Positions 16,258 through 24,641 of a stretch of DNA of 64,000 bases are shown one piece after another. Every line of letters starts with the position of its first letter. Position 1 is the first letter of the stretch. The position numbers and the translations under genes are program-made. This DNA comes from Bacteroidales bacterium (GTDB lineage Bacteria > Bacteroidota > Bacteroidia > Bacteroidales > Lentimicrobiaceae), in the NCBI GenBank assembly GCA_016705005.1, contig JADIZB010000004.1, positions 62,001 to 126,000 on the forward strand. The letters run 5' to 3'. Below the pieces are notes generated by a model, which saw only the letters and a program-made list of their open reading frames with translations, ran no database searches and was not told where the DNA came from.

Positions 16258-18408
16258 TCACTGGTTCGCCGCTTCCTTGATCGAAAGGGCAATCCTTTTC
16301 CGCTGAACATCCACATCCATCACCTTCACCCTGACTTTCTGGGTTAATTTTACAATTTCGTTCGGATCCTTCACAAACCGGTTGGCCAGCTGGCTCACAT
16401 GCACCAGACCGTCCTGATGCACCCCGATGTCGACAAAAGCGCCAAAGGCGGTTATATTTGTCACGATCCCGTCAAGGATCATCCCCTGCTGCAGATCTTC
16501 AATTGAGTTGATGTTCTTATCAAATTCGAAAAGGTCAAACTGCTCCCTTGGATCACGTCCGGGTTTGGCCAGTTCCTGAAGGATATCGGTGATTGTTGGC
16601 AGACCTGCTGTTTCAGTAATAAAATCACGGGGTTCAATCTGTTTCCTCAGGTCGTCCTTTTCAATCAGCTCTTCGATGGAACAGCCAAGTTTCTTTGCCA
16701 TTCTGTTGACTATAGGATAACTTTCAGGGTGTACAGCACTGCGATCGAGCGGGTTATCGGCATTGCGGATACGCAGGAAGCCGGCTGCCTGCTCAAATGC
16801 CTTATCGCCGAAGCGTTTGACTTTCAGCAACTGCGACCTTGACTTAAACTCCCCGTTCTGATTGCGGTATTCAACAATGTTCTGTGCAAGCACAGGTCCA
16901 ACCCCTGAAACATAGCTCAATATCTGTTTGCTGGCGGTATTCAGCTCAACACCCACAAGGTTCACACAACTGACCACCGTATCTTCGAGACTGCGTTGGA
17001 GTGCAGGTTGGTTTACATCGTGCTGGTACTGCCCTACCCCTATCGACTTGGGATCAATCTTGACCAGTTCGGCAAGTGGGTCCATAAGGCGCCTGCCAAT
17101 TGAAACTGCACCCCTTACCGTTACATCGTAGTCAGGAAACTCTTCCCGGGCAACAGGCGAGGCAGAATAGACCGAAGCCCCGCTTTCATTGACCATAATG
17201 GATATGAGCGGTCTGTCGAAGGGTATCTTACGGATAAAATTCTCCGTTTCTCTTCCTGCCGTACCGTTTCCGATGGCAATGGCTTCAATGCCGTATGCCT
17301 GCACCAGGTTTCTTACCTTGGAAACTGCCGGCCCTACCTCATTCTGAGGTGGATGCGGATAAATGGTTTCGTTGTGAAGTAATCGTCCCTGCCTGTCGAG
17401 GCAAACCAGTTTACAGCCGGTCCTGAAACCGGGGTCAACCGCCAGTATATTTTTCTGACCGAGTGGCGCAGCTAAAAGCAACTGCCTAAGGTTACCTGCG
17501 AAAACCTTAATGGCTTCATCATCGGCCTTTTGTTTGGCAAGCTGACGCATTTCTGTCTCCATTGAAGGCTGAAGTAACCTTTTATAAGCATCCTTTACCG
17601 CCAGCTGAACCTGATGGGCTGCATCGTTATCGGCTTTGATGAATATCCTGTCAAGAATGCTGATGGCTCTATCCTCATCGGGATCGACCGAGAGCCGGAG
17701 AAAACCCTCCTCCTCACCTCTGAGCATGGCCAGAATCCTGTGGGATGGTGCCTTAAGAATATTCTCCTTTGATTCGTAATAATTCTGGTAAAGCAAACCT
17801 TCCAGCTCTTTTCCCTTTACTGGTTTTGAAGTGATGACTGCCTCCCGTGTAAACAGGTTCCTGATCCTTTCGCGGGAGACCTTACTCTCAGTTACCCATT
17901 CGGCGATGATGTCGCGTGCTCCGGCCAAAGCTTCCTCTGTGGAATGAACAGCCTTTTCATCATCGATGAAGGCTTCAGCTTTAAGCTCCGGATCGATCGG
18001 AGCCTGCGCCATAATCATCCTGGCGAGCGGTTCAAGACCTTTTTCACGGGCAATGGTTGCCCTTGTTTTACGCTTGACTTTGTAGGGCAGATAAATATCC
18101 TCCAGTTCAGTAAGGGTAATTGCGTCATTAACCTGCTTTTCAAGCTCCGGCGTCATTTTCCCCTGCTCTGTGATTGAACTCAGGATAAAAACCCTTCTTT
18201 TTTCAATTTCAGTCAACTGTTCATTTCTGTCGCGGATGGCTGCCAGCACGACTTCATCAAGACTACCTGTCATCTCTTTCCTGTAACGGGCCAGAAAGGG
18301 GATGGTAGCTCCGCCTTCCATCAATTTCAGGGTGTTGAAGACCTGCCAGGGCTGAAGGTTTAGTTCCTTTGCTATTTTCTCGGAAAATATTTCAATCTGT
18401 TCTGCCAT
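16258..18408 (-). CDS. tex: Tex-family RNA-binding transcription accessory protein
   Basis: The 716-residue protein has the full Tex layout: an N-terminal helical region with FNTLKLMEGGATIPFLARYRKEMTGSLDE, a YqgF/RNase H-like domain (about 320-440, ILAVDPGFRTGCKLVCLD), helix-hairpin-helix repeats (about 490-560), and a C-terminal S1 RNA-binding domain (about 638-710, GIVTNITAFGAFVDIGVHQDG). Tex binds nucleic acid and affects transcription and fitness in several pathogens. It is 15 nt downstream of the spermidine synthase-like gene on the same strand and probably depends on that gene's promoter. The length is standard and the frame is intact. Confidence 0.95.
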   Translation of the reverse strand: MAEQIEIFSEKIAKELNLQPWQVFNTLKLMEGGATIPFLARYRKEMTGSLDEVVLAAIRDRNEQLTEIEKRRVFILSSITEQGKMTPELEKQVNDAITLTELEDIYLPYKVKRKTRATIAREKGLEPLARMIMAQAPIDPELKAEAFIDDEKAVHSTEEALAGARDIIAEWVTESKVSRERIRNLFTREAVITSKPVKGKELEGLLYQNYYESKENILKAPSHRILAMLRGEEEGFLRLSVDPDEDRAISILDRIFIKADNDAAHQVQLAVKDAYKRLLQPSMETEMRQLAKQKADDEAIKVFAGNLRQLLLAAPLGQKNILAVDPGFRTGCKLVCLDRQGRLLHNETIYPHPPQNEVGPAVSKVRNLVQAYGIEAIAIGNGTAGRETENFIRKIPFDRPLISIMVNESGASVYSASPVAREEFPDYDVTVRGAVSIGRRLMDPLAELVKIDPKSIGVGQYQHDVNQPALQRSLEDTVVSCVNLVGVELNTASKQILSYVSGVGPVLAQNIVEYRNQNGEFKSRSQLLKVKRFGDKAFEQAAGFLRIRNADNPLDRSAVHPESYPIVNRMAKKLGCSIEELIEKDDLRKQIEPRDFITETAGLPTITDILQELAKPGRDPREQFDLFEFDKNINSIEDLQQGMILDGIVTNITAFGAFVDIGVHQDGLVHVSQLANRFVKDPNEIVKLTQKVRVKVMDVDVQRKRIALSIKEAANQ

Positions 18409-18423
18409 AATTCCTGGTTAAAA

Positions 18424-19110
18424 TCAGCTGATTGTACCTGTTAACATGTAGTTGGGTTTCTTCTTGTTTACCGGTATCCTGAAAGTCATTGTTTCGGAGA
18501 ATGTCTCATTGAAAAGTGCCTCAAGCCGGTGTCTTTCTTCATCCGCTTTATAATCACCCACAAGTTTGTTGAAGACAAATTTCCCCCCGGGCCTCATGCA
18601 GTATTTTATCCTTTCCAGAAATTCCTTTTGTTCGAATTGCGGAGGTACCACTTCGTCAACATAAATATCGGATATTATGAGTGAAAATCTTTCGCTGCAT
18701 TGACTTATATATTCAATTGCATCCTGATTTACGAGTGTAAGATTGCTGAGTTTTCCGATTCCGAAATGTTCTTTCCCAGCTCTGATCATCATTTCGTCAA
18801 GTTCTACGCCGACTATGGGGTTTGCCATACAACGTTCTTCCCTGAGAATCGTTGCTATGCTTCCCCCGCCAAACCCAAGTACCAGGATAGGTTGATCGGG
18901 GGTAAGAACAGGGGGATCGATGTTGAAGTAACGCCGGAAGGCATCGTGCAACGGACCAAAAGAGTAGTTTACATTACCTGCATTGATCTGGTAACGGCCA
19001 TTCACCTGACAGACTTCAATATCCGGGCCAACTTTGCTGGGGTATTCACAAATTAACTGTTCACCGCCAAAACTGCTCAGATAGCGGAAAGTATCTTCAA
19101 TAAGATTCAT
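18424..19110 (-). CDS. Spermidine synthase-like methyltransferase-fold protein
   Basis: The 228-residue protein matches the spermidine synthase superfamily. It has the glycine-rich nucleotide loop ILVLGFGGGSIATIL (about residues 81-95), the acidic GVELDEMMIRAGKEHF motif, and the NQDAIEYI and LIISDIYVDEVVPP strands. It is shorter than true SpeE (about 280) and lacks the N-terminal strands, so a real polyamine aminopropyltransferase role is doubtful. Members of this group are best described as SAM-binding proteins of unknown substrate. A perfect -7 box sits 14 nt upstream of the ATG, giving a very short leader. Tex follows on the same mRNA. Confidence 0.8.
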   Translation of the reverse strand: MNLIEDTFRYLSSFGGEQLICEYPSKVGPDIEVCQVNGRYQINAGNVNYSFGPLHDAFRRYFNIDPPVLTPDQPILVLGFGGGSIATILREERCMANPIVGVELDEMMIRAGKEHFGIGKLSNLTLVNQDAIEYISQCSERFSLIISDIYVDEVVPPQFEQKEFLERIKYCMRPGGKFVFNKLVGDYKADEERHRLEALFNETFSETMTFRIPVNKKKPNYMLTGTIS

Positions 19111-19124
19111 GCTGTTTGTTTGTG

Positions 19125-19132
19125 CAAAGATA
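19125..19132 (-). promoter_or_regulatory. -7 promoter box of the spermidine synthase-like/tex operon
   Basis: TATCTTTG on the minus strand is a perfect TAnnTTTG match 14 nt upstream of the ATG. It abuts the T-tract of the upstream terminator, with one shared base. Confidence 0.65.
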
Positions 19133-19155
19133 AAAAAAGCCGGTTGGTACCGGCT
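19132..19155 (-). terminator. Rho-independent terminator after the type B T9SS protein gene
   Basis: On the minus strand AGCCGGT-ACCA-ACCGGCT forms a perfect 7-bp stem with a 4-nt loop, followed by a T-rich run of seven. It lies 24 nt beyond the stop of the gene at 19179-21089. Confidence 0.85.
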
Positions 19156-19178
19156 GTATCTTTATCCTAAAGGAGAAG

Positions 19179-21089
19179 CTATCTTAATACAGTAACAAAG
19201 CCATGATATTTTACTTTGCCGATTTCCATCACATTGCCTTTTACATTGAAGGTCATATTCCAGGCATAGACACCAGCTGGAACCGGCTGACCGTTTGTCG
19301 TACCATCCCATGCGTCAGAAAAACTTCCGGCTTCCCAGATCATCTGACCAAACCGGTTATAAACGGCCAGTGTAAAATCCTCAATGCCATCGGTCGGGCC
19401 CAATGCCCTGAAAAAATCATTGAGATTATCACTATCTGGTGTGAAGGCGTTAGGCAACATGATATCCAGAGCGATAACTTTCAGTGAATCCGAGTTTTTA
19501 CAGCAATTGATGTCAACATACTCAACGGTGTAAAGGCCCGGGTCTGATACCTCAAAAAACCGGCCTACACTTGCATCCTGCCAGAGATAGGAAAACATAT
19601 CTGCACCTGCGTCAAGAGGTATGGATGAACCAGGGAAAATATAGAGGCTGTCGGGTGGGAAGCTTTTCAGTGGGAGTGAATCAATATGAATGGGAAAGGT
19701 CGTAACGAAACTTTGACTGTTGAATGTTTCAGTCATGGTTACCATGAAATCGCCATGGGTGCTAAAGGTATGTACCGGGTTCAGCCCGCTGCCGGGTGTG
19801 GTGTTCCCTGCATCACCGAAATCCCAGATGACCTGATCGATGTTTGACTCGTTGAGGATATCAAAAACAGTGGCGTCACCGTCGCATTTGGTATCATAGT
19901 CGACAGGTGGAATGTCGAAGAAACTCTGGATAAAATTCGGCAGACCATTGAGTGTTCTTTTGGTTCCCATATCAAGTCCATCCTGAACATAGTTGCATGC
20001 AGTCCCCGGACGGTTCGGATTTTCGATAACACCTAAAAAATTCCGCTGATATCTGCCCACATAGATTTTACCATCCCTGGCAAGCTGCAATGCTGAAACA
20101 TCAATTTCCATTGGCAGTACATTGATTTCAGTAACTGCATTTCCATTAGACAGGTCGTACTGATACAGGTGGTTATCCCTGCCTGAAGAAAGATTGGCGA
20201 CTGTTACATATAATTTTGTTCCATCCGGGGAAAATTCCACATAATAAGGACCCTGATTCGAGCCTGTCAGCGGAGGGTTCAGAATCACGGGATTGCTTAC
20301 TCTTCCGGTCTGATTATCAAAGGAAAATAATTCAAGGGTTGCTTTACCAAAAGATGCAAAGGCGATCTTGTCTCCTTTAGGAGCAATTTTCATCGCACCC
20401 AGATTTTCACGCAGATCATAGTCATCACTCAGGAATGATCCGGCTGTGCTCACTACGGGAGTTTCATCAACTCCGGCAGCTTCTACCTTAAAAGCGTAGA
20501 ATTTATCTTCACCCAATCCATGGGCAACCACCCAATAGTCGATCCCATTGGCATGTTTAACTCCGGTCAGCATTTCCGTTGAGCCGGCCAGAAGATTGAT
20601 ATCCCTGTCGGATGAAACTGCTCCGTAATTATTATTGACCGACATATCTACCCTTGAATAGTTAAACCCTTTGGTTTGGCCAAATGCGGGGGGATATATG
20701 ATATCAGTGGTAAAAATGTAGTACATCTGAGGGGTTCCGGGACGCTGCACAATAATGGATGATTGTGTTGAACCCAGGTCTCCGATGAGATTCGGACCAA
20801 AATTAATGTTATCATGGGTGCTGTTCCAGACCCTCATCCCATCGGTATAGAGCACAAGATTGCCATTTTCATCTGACATCACGGCTGAACCTTTTCCAAA
20901 CGGGAGATTACCTACAGATGGGTGATTGACAATGACACCGGCATCAGAAAATCTTAGCCCTGCAGTCTGATAAAATAACCAATTGTCGGCCTGACGGGGA
21001 GGCACATAGGAGCAACGGTTGGGCACCTGGGCATTTACAATGCTGCTACTGATCAATAACAGCAAAGCAACCAATGAAAAATTCTTCAT
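19179..21089 (-). CDS. Secreted PKD-domain protein with gliding-motility (type B) C-terminal domain
   Basis: A 636-residue protein with a Sec signal peptide (residues 1-20, ending VNAQ). Residues about 30-390 form a beta-propeller-like region (GKGSAVMSDENGNLVLYTDGMRVWN, LYVTVANLSSGRDNHLYQYDLS). A PKD domain with VIWDFGDAGNTTPG and VHTFSTHGDF occupies about 400-470. The last 90 residues contain PNAFTPDSDNLNDFF ... VYNRFGQMIWE ... AWDGTTNGQPVPAGVYAWNM, the classic gliding motility-associated C-terminal domain, a type B T9SS signal. The substrate is expected at the cell surface. It is the last gene before a clear terminator. The molecular role beyond adhesion or structure is unknown. Confidence 0.9.
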   Translation of the reverse strand: MKNFSLVALLLLISSSIVNAQVPNRCSYVPPRQADNWLFYQTAGLRFSDAGVIVNHPSVGNLPFGKGSAVMSDENGNLVLYTDGMRVWNSTHDNINFGPNLIGDLGSTQSSIIVQRPGTPQMYYIFTTDIIYPPAFGQTKGFNYSRVDMSVNNNYGAVSSDRDINLLAGSTEMLTGVKHANGIDYWVVAHGLGEDKFYAFKVEAAGVDETPVVSTAGSFLSDDYDLRENLGAMKIAPKGDKIAFASFGKATLELFSFDNQTGRVSNPVILNPPLTGSNQGPYYVEFSPDGTKLYVTVANLSSGRDNHLYQYDLSNGNAVTEINVLPMEIDVSALQLARDGKIYVGRYQRNFLGVIENPNRPGTACNYVQDGLDMGTKRTLNGLPNFIQSFFDIPPVDYDTKCDGDATVFDILNESNIDQVIWDFGDAGNTTPGSGLNPVHTFSTHGDFMVTMTETFNSQSFVTTFPIHIDSLPLKSFPPDSLYIFPGSSIPLDAGADMFSYLWQDASVGRFFEVSDPGLYTVEYVDINCCKNSDSLKVIALDIMLPNAFTPDSDNLNDFFRALGPTDGIEDFTLAVYNRFGQMIWEAGSFSDAWDGTTNGQPVPAGVYAWNMTFNVKGNVMEIGKVKYHGFVTVLR

Positions 21090-21167
21090 TAATCAGTCAG
21101 ATATTAATTCCATAATCGCGGTCAAAAACAGTTTGTCGTTGGCAGGGATAATCCGGAATATGATTAA

Positions 21168-24100
21168 TTATTTTGAAATGATAAGCCTTTTAATAATTAC
21201 TTCGCTCTTTCCTGTGAGTTTGAGAATATAAACCCCACTGGTAAAATGCCCTAAATCAGTAATCGTTTCGAAACGATTGCCAGATTTAAGCGCCAACAGC
21301 TGAGCATCGAGAAGTTTACCCATCAGTGAAAAAACTTCGAGTTGCATGTCTCCATCCAGCTTTTCAATGATAACTTTAAACTGTCCGTCAGATGAAGGAT
21401 TCGGGTAAACCATAAGACGCTGGTCATTTTCGTTGTCTTCAATACCATAACTGCAATTCTGGAAAGTAAAGTATGCCGTAATATCAGCGCTATTCTGACA
21501 CGTTGTATTCTCATCAACAACAGTTACCTGATACTCCTGAACATCAAAACTGATGCCTGAGGTTTTTATGTCAATAGTCTGACTGGTGGCTCCGTTGCTC
21601 CAGAGATACGAATCACCGGGGTTACCGGCACTCAGGGTAATGGTATCATAGACACATATACCGATTGAATTCAATCCAAGCACCTGAACCCTGGAGTCGT
21701 CAGGTATCAGGTTAATCTGTGGCAATTCATTTACAGTAACGGGGATAGACCCTTCTGTAGTATTAAAACCGTCGTTGACAATTACATTATATGTGGTCGT
21801 TACAGAAGGACTGACTTCCGGATTTGGCAAGGAAGAGGTAAACCCGGGAGGAATGGAAGTCCAGGTGTAAGAAACATAATTGTTTGATCCTCCACCGGGA
21901 ACCGCCCTGATGGTAGTTGTTTCATTCAAACAGATGGTAGGTTCGTCGGCACTCGGGTTTACCTGAAGCGGACCTCCTTCAATGGTGACAGTTATTTCAT
22001 CGTTACCCACACATCCCTTACTGTCGGTCACTACCAGGGAAAAACTCTGAGATTGGTAGAGGTTTACTGTCTGACTTGAAGGTGACCCCGGATTATTAAG
22101 AAGTGAAGCCGGGCTCCATTGGTACAGCGGATAATAGGATGAGCCTCCGGATACTGTTGCGTTTAGTGTGGTATTGGTTCCATGGGGAATTCCAAAGTCA
22201 TCACCGGCATTAACAACCGGTAACGTATTTACAACAACCTGTAACTGCGCTTCAAAGGTATTGAAGCCATCGTAAATCGAAAGAAAATATGTGGTTGTGA
22301 CTACCGGATTTACTGTTACATCCTCAAGTCCGGATGAAAATCCGGGAGGATTTGAAGTCCATGTATAAGTGTAATTCCCTGAACCTCCGGAAGGCAATGC
22401 ATTTAGTTCGGTGCTTCCACCGATACAGATCTGATCAGGGTCAGCCTGAATCCCGGCAGAAAGCGGTCCACCGGTAATGGTAACTGTCGCCTGATCTGAT
22501 ATCTGACATCCGTTCCCGCTGTCGGTCACTGTGAGTGTATAATCTGTAGTCGAAGCCAGCAAAACCGTCGTAGGAACAAGTATAGTAGGATTATCAACGA
22601 GTGCTGCCGGTTGCCATTGATAGGTATGGGTACCACTGCCACCTGAAGCACTGCCGTTTAATTGTGTATTTGTACCATAGGGAATCGTTTTATCAGGACC
22701 TGCCCCGGCTAACGGGGTTTGCTGAATTACAACAGGCAATGTAACCGAGTTTTCACATCCTGTATTAGAAACAACCGTCAGACCTACCTGATAGATACCC
22801 TGCGCTGCATAAATATGTTGGGGGCTCTGAAGGTTTGAACTTCCCCCATCGCCAAAGTCCCACGCCCAGGTGGCAATACTACCCAATGGAATAGATGTTT
22901 CATCAGTAAAAGAAGTCAACAATCCGGAACAAAGATTTGCAGCAGAAAAGCCGGGAACAGGTTTGGGTCTGACTGTAATCACCGCTTCTCCTGAAAATGT
23001 TCCATTACATCCATTGTTGCTGATACTGGTGAGAACATAGGTGGTGTTTGTCGTTGGCTTTGCCCAGAATGTATAGGGAGTCTGGAAAAAATAAACAACC
23101 AGCGGAATGCCTGATCCTGTGCTTACAGCTATTCTGTATGGACCGACTCCGGTAGTATTGACTGTAATGAGTGTTGAATCCCCTTCACAGATAGAAGCAG
23201 AGCCCGAAATGGTTGCTGTCGGAGGGTCCAATACGGCGATTTCAGTGCTTGTCGGATCACTGGTCTGACCACCAACCGTTATTGAAAGAGAGTATACACC
23301 GGCATTGACATGCTGCATGTTTGGAATGGTAGGATTTTGCTGGTTGCTGGTGAAAAAATTAGGGCCAGTCCATGAATATGTTGCTCCGATTACCGTGGCT
23401 GCATTCAGCTGTAATGTCTCACTGACACATACAGGTGAATTACTGGTAGCCGGTGGGGGCAGAATGGTACAGTCGGTGGTTCCGGTACCGCTTTGCTGCT
23501 GAAACGTGATGTCGCAGGGTTGATTTGAGAAGTTGGTAATAACAAGAATATAATACTCTCCAGCCTGCCCGTTGGGGATATTGGCTGTTTCTGTCGGATT
23601 TGGTGAATAGCTGCAGTCGACAACTTTTGAGCCTGTAAGACCTCCATTGGTATTCGTCATCGGACAGGGATTGATGGGATCAAGAAAAGGCCCCCAAAGG
23701 CAAAAATCAATATCGCGCGAAGGGGTGCTGAACATGTATATTCCTATCGGTCCCGGATCAAGGATTTTAAGGTGGTACCATGCCGGATTGGGCCTTGTTG
23801 ACAGGCAATTGTAATTGGGTCCCGACTGGGCAGGTGACCCTGAACCTGGCCCGGTTCCACCGGGAAATGTATAAATGGTTCCTGTACAGAAGGGCATTGA
23901 TTTATGACAGGAATCGTTTTCATTGGTCCGGTTTCCGGTTAGGGCATATTGCTCCAGCCAGTCACTGTTTTTCGAAATGATATCCAGTATCACCTTAGTC
24001 TCCTCATCTTTATCATATTTATTCTCAAGTGCGACCGCATTGGATATCATCGCATTCACCAGGGCATCGGTAAGGCTGATGTCCTGATTGTAAGGGTAGA

Positions 24101-24341
24101 TGTAAATGATCCCGGTTTCTTCAGAAATGGAGATTTTTGTATCTCTCAATTGCTGAAAATCATTGAGAATTACCATCCTGGTAAAATAGGAATAACCCAT
24201 CAGGTCAATCCTGATATACTGATTTCCTTCACTTTCAGCTACCACCTTCTGTGAAGAAACCGTAAGTGAAAAACAAACTGAAAAAATGGCCAGCAGCATG
24301 ATCCCTGCACATGCGCTTAACCCTTTGGAAAAAGTTTTCAT
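21168..24341 (-). CDS. Large secreted PKD/Ig-like protein with T9SS type A sorting domain
   Basis: This 1057-residue protein has a Sec signal peptide (about residues 1-31). Residues about 32-140 are a unique N-terminal domain. A pre-peptidase-like beta-sandwich with two CxGTIYTF/CDITF-type cysteine strands follows (about 145-290), then Ig-like repeats, a true PKD domain near 455-530 (WAWDFGDGGSSNLQSPQHIYAAQGIYQ), and two alternating PKD-like pairs (GGPLxxxxxADPxxIC and LPVVNAGDDFGIPHGTNTTL). Next is a cassette CVYDTITLSAGNP ... TSGISFDVQEYQV ... FQNCSYGIED near 905-980, and a type A sorting domain (VYPNPSSDGQFKVII to the end). The cassette is shared with the proteins at 27043 and 31258. The gene is monocistronic or follows the DUF748 gene across a 300-nt gap. 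Confidence 0.9.
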   Translation of the reverse strand: MKTFSKGLSACAGIMLLAIFSVCFSLTVSSQKVVAESEGNQYIRIDLMGYSYFTRMVILNDFQQLRDTKISISEETGIIYIYPYNQDISLTDALVNAMISNAVALENKYDKDEETKVILDIISKNSDWLEQYALTGNRTNENDSCHKSMPFCTGTIYTFPGGTGPGSGSPAQSGPNYNCLSTRPNPAWYHLKILDPGPIGIYMFSTPSRDIDFCLWGPFLDPINPCPMTNTNGGLTGSKVVDCSYSPNPTETANIPNGQAGEYYILVITNFSNQPCDITFQQQSGTGTTDCTILPPPATSNSPVCVSETLQLNAATVIGATYSWTGPNFFTSNQQNPTIPNMQHVNAGVYSLSITVGGQTSDPTSTEIAVLDPPTATISGSASICEGDSTLITVNTTGVGPYRIAVSTGSGIPLVVYFFQTPYTFWAKPTTNTTYVLTSISNNGCNGTFSGEAVITVRPKPVPGFSAANLCSGLLTSFTDETSIPLGSIATWAWDFGDGGSSNLQSPQHIYAAQGIYQVGLTVVSNTGCENSVTLPVVIQQTPLAGAGPDKTIPYGTNTQLNGSASGGSGTHTYQWQPAALVDNPTILVPTTVLLASTTDYTLTVTDSGNGCQISDQATVTITGGPLSAGIQADPDQICIGGSTELNALPSGGSGNYTYTWTSNPPGFSSGLEDVTVNPVVTTTYFLSIYDGFNTFEAQLQVVVNTLPVVNAGDDFGIPHGTNTTLNATVSGGSSYYPLYQWSPASLLNNPGSPSSQTVNLYQSQSFSLVVTDSKGCVGNDEITVTIEGGPLQVNPSADEPTICLNETTTIRAVPGGGSNNYVSYTWTSIPPGFTSSLPNPEVSPSVTTTYNVIVNDGFNTTEGSIPVTVNELPQINLIPDDSRVQVLGLNSIGICVYDTITLSAGNPGDSYLWSNGATSQTIDIKTSGISFDVQEYQVTVVDENTTCQNSADITAYFTFQNCSYGIEDNENDQRLMVYPNPSSDGQFKVIIEKLDGDMQLEVFSLMGKLLDAQLLALKSGNRFETITDLGHFTSGVYILKLTGKSEVIIKRLIISK

Positions 24342-24641
24342 TTTTTGAAACTTTTTTTGTGTCTGATTACTAAAAATAACAAGTTACACAACCGGCATGC
24401 AGTTAACCGGATTCAAAGGCGAAAAATCTTTTCAAACTATTTAGGATAGCTTATCAGGAAGGCTTGCAGGATAAGTAAATTTTACAAGCCAACCCAGGCC
24501 CTATTGAATCCCCCCCGGAAAAAACGGCATCTATAACGTTTCCAAAATTATAAATTAATTAATAAACGCAGCAACATCTGTGAAAATAATAAAATATTTT
24601 ATTATCATTTCTTCGAAAACCCCCTGTTATCAATTATTTCC
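24342..24641. other. Intergenic region, no gene seen
   Basis: A 300-nt AT-rich gap between two minus-strand genes. I see no open frame with a recognisable product, no strong hairpin and no TAnnTTTG box in a useful position. Confidence 0.4.

Noticed and set aside
18424..19110. Genuine spermidine synthase (speE)
   Set aside because: It is shorter than SpeE and lacks its N-terminal strands, so only the superfamily is named.
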